Part shown: one piece after another, positions 39,584 through 43,918 of the stretch | How the letters are laid out: each line of letters begins with the position of its first letter | Position numbering within the stretch: position 1 is the first letter of the stretch | Assembly: GCA_017480445.1 (NCBI GenBank) | Contig: JAFVAO010000043.1 | Coordinates: forward strand, 1 to 43,918 | Direction of reading: 5' to 3' | Source of the DNA: Lachnospiraceae bacterium | GTDB taxonomy: Bacteria; Bacillota; Clostridia; Lachnospirales; Lachnospiraceae | Length of the DNA: 43,918 nucleotides | Program-made: the position numbers and the translations under genes | Notes under the pieces: model-generated | What the model saw: only the letters and a program-made list of their open reading frames with translations | Databases searched by the model: none | What the model was told of the DNA's origin: nothing

Positions 39584-40510
39584 TTACCTCGCACATTCGC
39601 CCGCTTCCCCCAGCATAATCTCCAGTCCATGTTCCAGTGTAGGCAGGATATGTTCCAGACTTTCCTTCACTGCCTTCGGGCTTCCCGGGAGGTTGATGAT
39701 CAACGTCTTTCCTCTCATCACACTCACTGCGCGACTGAGCATCGCCCGCGGCGTGATCTGTAAGCTGTATGCCCGCATTGCCTCCGCAATCCCCGGCACG
39801 TTTTTGGTGGCCGCGCGCAACGTCGCCTCCGGCGTATTGTCCCTCGGCGAAAGCCCCGTCCCGCCGGTAGTAAAGATCACGTCAACCTGCTCCTCATCCG
39901 CCAGCCGCACCAGTTCCTGATACAGCGCTTCCTCGTCATCCGCAAGGATCTTCTCACTGCGCACATGATATCCCGCAGGCTCGATCAGCTCTCTGATCGC
40001 GGGACCCGACTTATCCTCCCGCTCTCCCTTGCTGCCCTTATCGCTCGCGACCACAATCCCCGCCGTAAATCGATACGGTTTTGCCCCAATCTGCAATTCA
40101 TCACCCACCTTGATCTCTCCGCCGACGAGCACTCTGGCAAACACGCCCTCTCTGGGCATGATGCAGTCGCCCACCTGCCGGAAAATCTCGCACTCCGAGT
40201 GACACTTCTTCCCGATCTGCGTCATCTCCAGCACCACATCATTACAGGTAAAGATCGTGCCCACCGGAAAACTTTTAAAATCAAATCCCTCCACGAGCAG
40301 ATTCTCCCCAAACGCGCCGTCCGCCACATTGGCACCCCGCGCCCGGAATTTCTCCACCTCATCATAGGAAAGCAGGCTCACCTGCCTGTGCCATTTGCCG
40401 GCGTGCGCATCCTTCTCCACGCCGTAGTTTTCTATAAAATGCGCCTTGCCAACATTCTGCTTCGCTGTTCCCTTTTTCTCACTGATACATACTGCAACTA
40501 CTCTGCCCAT
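39584..40510 (-). CDS. MOSC domain-MogA/MoaB fusion (molybdenum cofactor protein)
   Basis: 308 residues. Residues 1-145 are a MOSC domain (VGKAHFIENYGVEKDAHAG, GAFGENLLVEGFDF, and IGKKCHSECEIF with a conserved Cys), a fold linked to molybdenum-cofactor sulfur handling. Residues about 148-300 are a MogA/MoaB molybdopterin adenylyltransferase domain (GIVVASDKGSKGEREDKSG, TTGGTGLSPRDNTPEAT, LIINLPGSPKAV). The fusion is common in Clostridia. AGGAGG is 5 bases before the ATG, and fdhD follows at 5 bases, so the two form one operon for formate dehydrogenase maturation. Confidence 0.92.
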   Translation of the reverse strand: MGRVVAVCISEKKGTAKQNVGKAHFIENYGVEKDAHAGKWHRQVSLLSYDEVEKFRARGANVADGAFGENLLVEGFDFKSFPVGTIFTCNDVVLEMTQIGKKCHSECEIFRQVGDCIMPREGVFARVLVGGEIKVGDELQIGAKPYRFTAGIVVASDKGSKGEREDKSGPAIRELIEPAGYHVRSEKILADDEEALYQELVRLADEEQVDVIFTTGGTGLSPRDNTPEATLRAATKNVPGIAEAMRAYSLQITPRAMLSRAVSVMRGKTLIINLPGSPKAVKESLEHILPTLEHGLEIMLGEAGECAR

Positions 40511-40543
40511 AGGATCCTCCTGTAAAAAAATTTTGTCCTCTTT

Positions 40544-40572
40544 ATTTTAAGATCCAAAGTCCCCGCTGTCAA
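40544..40572 (-). promoter_or_regulatory. Promoter of the MOSC-MogA/fdhD operon
   Basis: Minus-strand TTGACA (40567-40572), exactly 17 bases, then TAAAAT (40544-40549). Near-consensus sigma-A promoter about 34 bases before the start codon. Confidence 0.8.
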
Positions 40573-40596
40573 TTATACTATTCCTTTTTTCCGCAC

Positions 40597-40608
40597 TTGT
40601 GGTATAAT
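40597..40608 (+). promoter_or_regulatory. Extended -10 promoter of the two-component operon
   Basis: TGTGG-TATAAT with the -10 at 40603-40608, 25 bases before the response-regulator start. No good -35 is seen, so it may need an activator, possibly the response regulator itself. It is back to back with the MOSC-MogA promoter. Confidence 0.55.
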
Positions 40609-40633
40609 GACAAAAAAATCCCGGAGGATGTCC

Positions 40634-41338
40634 ATGAGAATAGCAATATGTGATGATGAGGCTCATATCCGCGCGCAAATAGCCGGATTGATCACAGAGA
40701 CAGACACAAACGCACAGACAATCGAATACGCATCTGTGAAGGAACTGACCTCCGCAGGCGAACAGTATGATATTTATTTTCTGGACATCCAGTTTCCCGA
40801 CGGTGACGGCGTGGAACTGGCACGCCGGATCCGCAGAACGGACAAGACCGCTGTGATCGTCTTTATCACGGGAAGCCGGGAATATATCTATGACGCTTTT
40901 GATGTGGGGGCGATGCAATATCTCGTAAAACCGCTGGACGAGGAGCACTTTCGGTCAGTATATACAAAGGCCATGGAGGAGTGTGTAAAGCGCCATGCTG
41001 CACAAAAGGTAGTGATTCAAACGAGATGGGCAACAGATGTCCTGGACGCACAGGATATTCTCTACGCGGAAAGCAGTCTGAAAAAAGTGCTGATTCACAC
41101 ACAGTCGAAATCCATAGAGTACTACGGTTCGCTGAAAGATCTGGAGAAGCTTTTAGGCGACGGCTTTTATCGCATACACCGTGGATATCTTGTGAACATG
41201 GCATATATCCTGCATTACGGCGGCGACTTTGTCACCGTATCGGGCGGTGAAAGATTGTATCTGTCAAAGGATCGCTATGCCGATTTTGTAAAGACTTATC
41301 TTCAATACCTAAGGAATGGGGGGATCAGTTTTGTTTGA
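40634..41338 (+). CDS. LytTR-family response regulator
   Basis: 234 residues. Receiver domain 1-120: acidic pair DD at 7-8, phosphoacceptor Asp51 in YFLDIQFPDGDG, and YLVKPLDEEHF near 97. LytTR DNA-binding domain from about 135: DILYAESSLKKVLIHT, the DGFYRIHRGYLVNMAYI signature, and LSKDRYADF. Such AgrA/VirR-like regulators bind direct repeats upstream of targets. GGAGG is 6 bases before the chosen ATG. The stop lies inside the kinase gene, so the pair is coupled. Confidence 0.95.
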   Translation: MRIAICDDEAHIRAQIAGLITETDTNAQTIEYASVKELTSAGEQYDIYFLDIQFPDGDGVELARRIRRTDKTAVIVFITGSREYIYDAFDVGAMQYLVKPLDEEHFRSVYTKAMEECVKRHAAQKVVIQTRWATDVLDAQDILYAESSLKKVLIHTQSKSIEYYGSLKDLEKLLGDGFYRIHRGYLVNMAYILHYGGDFVTVSGGERLYLSKDRYADFVKTYLQYLRNGGISFV

Positions 41339-42746
41339 CGTGATGATGGTATATATGCTCCCACTTATGCAGCATCTGTTATCCAGCGTAGCTCTTGCAT
41401 GGTATATCTGCCGCTTTGGTATGGGACGCATCAGACCGCGCTGGATTTCCGTTGTCGGCTTCTCCTGTGTCTGGACAGTGGCGGAGGATGTATTTCATCG
41501 TTTGGATGTAGATTTCTTCCAGACACTGGCAAGAGACACAGTGATGCTTATTTTGTTACCCCTCTGCATCGCTATTTTCTTCCGTGTTGCGATGGATAAA
41601 CGGATCTTCATCTCCATCTCCTACTGTATTGTCACTCTGCTGGCAAGGTATTTTTATATAGGACTGGGAATGATATTCAGTTCTTTTCAGGGAGCCAGAC
41701 TGACGGATGACGAGATTGTACATTTTTCCATAGAGCAGATGAAGCGTTGGCAGTGGAAAATTTTTTATACAGAGGCTATTAAAGAACTTATCAGTGCCTT
41801 CTTATGCCTTGTGGCGTTTTTTTTGCTGAACCGTTTGTTCCGTGTAAAAGAGATGAAATTTCAGAGAGAACAGCTTTTGTTTATGACGATTCCTTTTTTT
41901 ACAGGTTCTCTATTTTCCGCTTTCTATAACGAGGCAACACGTGGTGTGGAACGAAGCTTCGCGATGCCTGACACGGTGAGTTCTTCGCTTAGATCCACCA
42001 TGGCTTTATCCATGCTCCTTCTCGTCGCGATCCTTATGATCGAGGTATACGTTTTTCAGAAAACCTATATCCTGACACGTGAGCGGACGGAGCGAATGAT
42101 TTTTGAACGCGAGTATTTGGCCTTCCGCGAGCACGCAAGGGAGTTGGAGCATATGCAAAACAGTCTCCGCAATATGCGGCATGATATGCACAACCATGCC
42201 GCCGTGCTTTCAAAGCTTATCGCAGACGGAAATACGGAGGAGCTGCAGGCGTACCTAACCACCATGACGGCTTCCTACGGGGAAATAAGCGGCAAATACG
42301 CAACGGGAAGTGTGATTCTGGATGCGCTGCTGAATACAAAGGCAAAGGAGGCCGAAGGGATAAAGCTTAACGCCGAGGAGCTGATCTTTTCAAAGGCATG
42401 GGGAATCAGCGAGTATAATCTTTGTATCCTGCTTGGGAATGCCCTGGACAATGCCATACGCGCCTGCCGCAGAATGCAGGGCGGCAATCGCTATATCGTC
42501 TTGAAATCCTATGTGCGCGGCAGAATGGTCTTTATCGAAATCATCAACAGCTATGAAGGCTCCCTGCTGACAAAACCCGGGAATGCCTATCCCTGCACAG
42601 ACAAGGAGACGCCGGAGGAGCACGGGATGGGCTTTGCCAGTATGCAGCACGTTGCTGATGAATATCACGGAATCTTGGACTGGAAAGCGGAGGATGGCGA
42701 GTTCAGGCTCACAGCAATGCTCCAGATGACAGAAAAGGATACCTAG
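41316..42746 (+). CDS. GHKL sensor histidine kinase (AgrC-like)
   Basis: Up to 476 residues. About six hydrophobic helices fill residues 10-255. The dimerisation box RHDMHNHAAVL has the phospho-acceptor His near 289. The GHKL ATPase follows, with N box LLGNALDNAIRAC, FIEIINSYEG and G box HGMGFASMQHV. The pattern is that of peptide- or quorum-sensing kinases paired with LytTR regulators. Start uncertain: ATG at 41316 has a poorly spaced site, while TTG at 41331 has GGGGGGA about 6 bases upstream. No cognate peptide gene is obvious nearby. Confidence 0.93.
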   Translation: MGGSVLFDVMMVYMLPLMQHLLSSVALAWYICRFGMGRIRPRWISVVGFSCVWTVAEDVFHRLDVDFFQTLARDTVMLILLPLCIAIFFRVAMDKRIFISISYCIVTLLARYFYIGLGMIFSSFQGARLTDDEIVHFSIEQMKRWQWKIFYTEAIKELISAFLCLVAFFLLNRLFRVKEMKFQREQLLFMTIPFFTGSLFSAFYNEATRGVERSFAMPDTVSSSLRSTMALSMLLLVAILMIEVYVFQKTYILTRERTERMIFEREYLAFREHARELEHMQNSLRNMRHDMHNHAAVLSKLIADGNTEELQAYLTTMTASYGEISGKYATGSVILDALLNTKAKEAEGIKLNAEELIFSKAWGISEYNLCILLGNALDNAIRACRRMQGGNRYIVLKSYVRGRMVFIEIINSYEGSLLTKPGNAYPCTDKETPEEHGMGFASMQHVADEYHGILDWKAEDGEFRLTAMLQMTEKDT

Positions 42747-42823
42747 CTTTACACGGGCGTTCATTCCATTTCAGATGGCTTTCGTCAGATTTATATTGTA
42801 ATTTCATAAAACAGATTTATGAT

Positions 42824-42859
42824 AAAAGTGGCTGTTTAGGCAGCCGCTTTTATTATTTT
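42824..42859 (+). terminator. Terminator-like hairpin after the kinase gene
   Basis: AAAAGTGGCTG (42824-42834) and CAGCCGCTTTT (42841-42851) pair with one wobble around TTTAGG, then TATTATTTT. It ends 24 bases before the next start codon, so it may also act as a leader attenuator if a promoter lies at about 42796-42825 (TTGTAA, TGATAA). Confidence 0.75.
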
Positions 42860-42882
42860 GCACAGAGACACAGGAGGAAAAA

Positions 42883-43548
42883 ATGAGTACACTGGCAGGT
42901 ACAAATTCAAGGTGGTTCAGGCAATACGAGCAGGAGGTACAGGGAAAGCGGCAGGCGGGCAATAAGAATAAGAGCAAAATCCTCTTTATTATTCTGCCGG
43001 TTATGTTTTTGGTCTTTGCGGGACTGGCAATGATGAACGGAGGAGCCGGGAACAGTCCGCAGGCGCAAAGCGGCTTGCTGTTTCTGTTGGGAATTCCTGT
43101 TTTTATAGTGTTCTTTGTACTGATACTGACGAGCAGAGCGAAGAAAATAGACGCGGCTAAGACCACGCGGGATAACTTAAATGCCCTGCTCCTGACAATA
43201 GAGGAGGTTGAGCAGTTTGACGCTCAGATGAACGCAGCGCCGCTTTTTGAGATCGTAAACGATATGGGGGATTCTCTGTTCGCCACCGAGGATTACCTTG
43301 GGAAAAAATATAAGGTGAACGGCGACCTCACCTACCGCTTTATTAAGATGTCAGACATTCACTCCATGCATTACAGCAAGACAAAATCTATGGGCGCAAA
43401 TCCGCTGTCAGCTTCTTTTTTCGTAGACTGGCGGAATGCCAATGGTGAGATTTTGATGAATGGTTCTATCGACACGGGTAAGAAGCTGGAGCAGTTGAAG
43501 GAGGCGCTGACAAGGCGGCTCCCGGATATTCAGATAGAAGGGAGATAA
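42883..43548 (+). CDS. Two-helix membrane protein of unknown function
   Basis: 221 residues. A cytoplasmic basic start (QGKRQAGNKNKSK) leads into two hydrophobic helices (about 31-50 and 64-87). The soluble C-terminal part (about 90-221) is mixed alpha/beta with DDxxx-poor, Asp/Met-rich segments such as PLFEIVNDMGDSLFATEDYL and ends in a charged helix LEQLKEALTRRL. I do not recognise a family. AGGAGG is 6 bases before the ATG. It lies between the kinase and a lipoprotein gene and may be part of the same regulon. Confidence 0.8.
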   Translation: MSTLAGTNSRWFRQYEQEVQGKRQAGNKNKSKILFIILPVMFLVFAGLAMMNGGAGNSPQAQSGLLFLLGIPVFIVFFVLILTSRAKKIDAAKTTRDNLNALLLTIEEVEQFDAQMNAAPLFEIVNDMGDSLFATEDYLGKKYKVNGDLTYRFIKMSDIHSMHYSKTKSMGANPLSASFFVDWRNANGEILMNGSIDTGKKLEQLKEALTRRLPDIQIEGR

Positions 43549-43599
43549 CACAATGACACCGGCAGGAAAAATAAAAATAATTTATAGGAGAAAATCAAA

Positions 43600-43918
43600 A
43601 TGAAAAACGAAAAAAGAAAAAAAGTACAAAAGATCAGTTTACGGTTGGGTGTTGCGTCCGGCATACTTGCGACGGCGCTTTTGACGGGGTGCGGAATGAT
43701 CGCACAGAAGGAAAAGGCTCCTTCTCTTTCCGATATTCTGGCAGAATATTCTGTGGAGGTGCCGTCAGAGCTCTCTTCTGACTTAAACTCCATGCAGGTG
43801 GTGATTGACGGAGAGCTGTATCAGATGCCCTTTAGTTATGCGGATATTAAGGATAAGTATTGGATTGATATGGATACCTATCAGGGAAGGAAGTCGCTTC
43901 CCGGTGGTTCAAAGGTGA
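43600..43918 (+). CDS. Lipoprotein, partial (runs off the window)
   Basis: 106 codons are visible with no stop. A basic start (MKNEKRKKVQK), a hydrophobic core and the lipobox LLTGC with Cys31 mark an exported lipoprotein. The visible mature part contains EVPSELSSDLNSMQVVIDGE, then YQMPFSYADIK, a pattern seen in small Firmicutes lipoproteins of unknown role. GGAG lies 9 bases before the ATG. It follows the two-helix protein by 51 bases, probably in one transcript. Confidence 0.85.
   Translation, partial: MKNEKRKKVQKISLRLGVASGILATALLTGCGMIAQKEKAPSLSDILAEYSVEVPSELSSDLNSMQVVIDGELYQMPFSYADIKDKYWIDMDTYQGRKSLPGGSKV

Overview
The window looks like chromosome of an anaerobic, spore-forming, moderately GC-rich Clostridia, most likely Lachnospiraceae. 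The evidence is an alpha/beta-type small acid-soluble spore protein behind a sigma-G-like promoter, a pyruvate:ferredoxin oxidoreductase, a molybdopterin formate dehydrogenase with its maturation genes, a LarC nickel-cofactor protein, and the Firmicutes layout of the t6A genes. Most genes lie on the minus strand in short operons with ATGA or TAATG overlaps. No phage, insertion sequence or CRISPR array is visible.

Layout, left to right. 1-536: two tRNA-Ser genes behind one strong promoter, then a terminator. 537-4120: an LplABC-type sugar importer (lipoprotein and two permeases, no ATPase) whose promoter is flanked by two dyads. 4330-9747: a tRNA-maturation operon, tsaE-tsaB-rimI-(Zn ribbon)-rnz-(unknown membrane protein)-tsaD-ispD, read right to left. 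9794-10270: a YcxB-like protein with a terminator-like hairpin in its leader. 10606-12463: larC overlapping an ECF-transporter S component. 12647-13695: aquaporin and spore protein on the plus strand. 13850-14503: TalC-type transaldolase.

14585-27324 is the redox core. A NuoG/FdhA-type formate dehydrogenase is translationally coupled to a NuoF-tail/GltD-like flavoprotein. After a Dabb protein and a lone AAA_14/DUF4143 ATPase with tandem operators comes an operon of an eight-cluster polyferredoxin, NifJ (PFOR) and a GltD/NfnB-like flavoprotein. FdhD and a fused MOSC-MogA protein at 38742-40510 probably serve the formate dehydrogenase. Together these would connect pyruvate, ferredoxin, NAD(P)H and formate/CO2.

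27515-29370 is an NMT1/SsuA-like ABC importer, again without an ATPase. 29714-37545 holds two tandem paralogous exported proteins of about 1260 residues, sharing a conserved 3' trailer with a possible covarying hairpin. 37649-38726 is a small decay zone: an internally deleted Uma2 protein next to the remains of a type III toxin-antitoxin locus (antitoxin RNA and terminator still visible, toxin frame-broken). The right end carries a LytTR/GHKL two-component system, a two-helix membrane protein of unknown function and a lipoprotein cut by the window edge.

No complete, obviously new system stands out. The strongest leads are the eight-cluster polyferredoxin operon, the formate dehydrogenase pair, the tandem giant proteins with their shared trailer, and the broken type III toxin-antitoxin locus.
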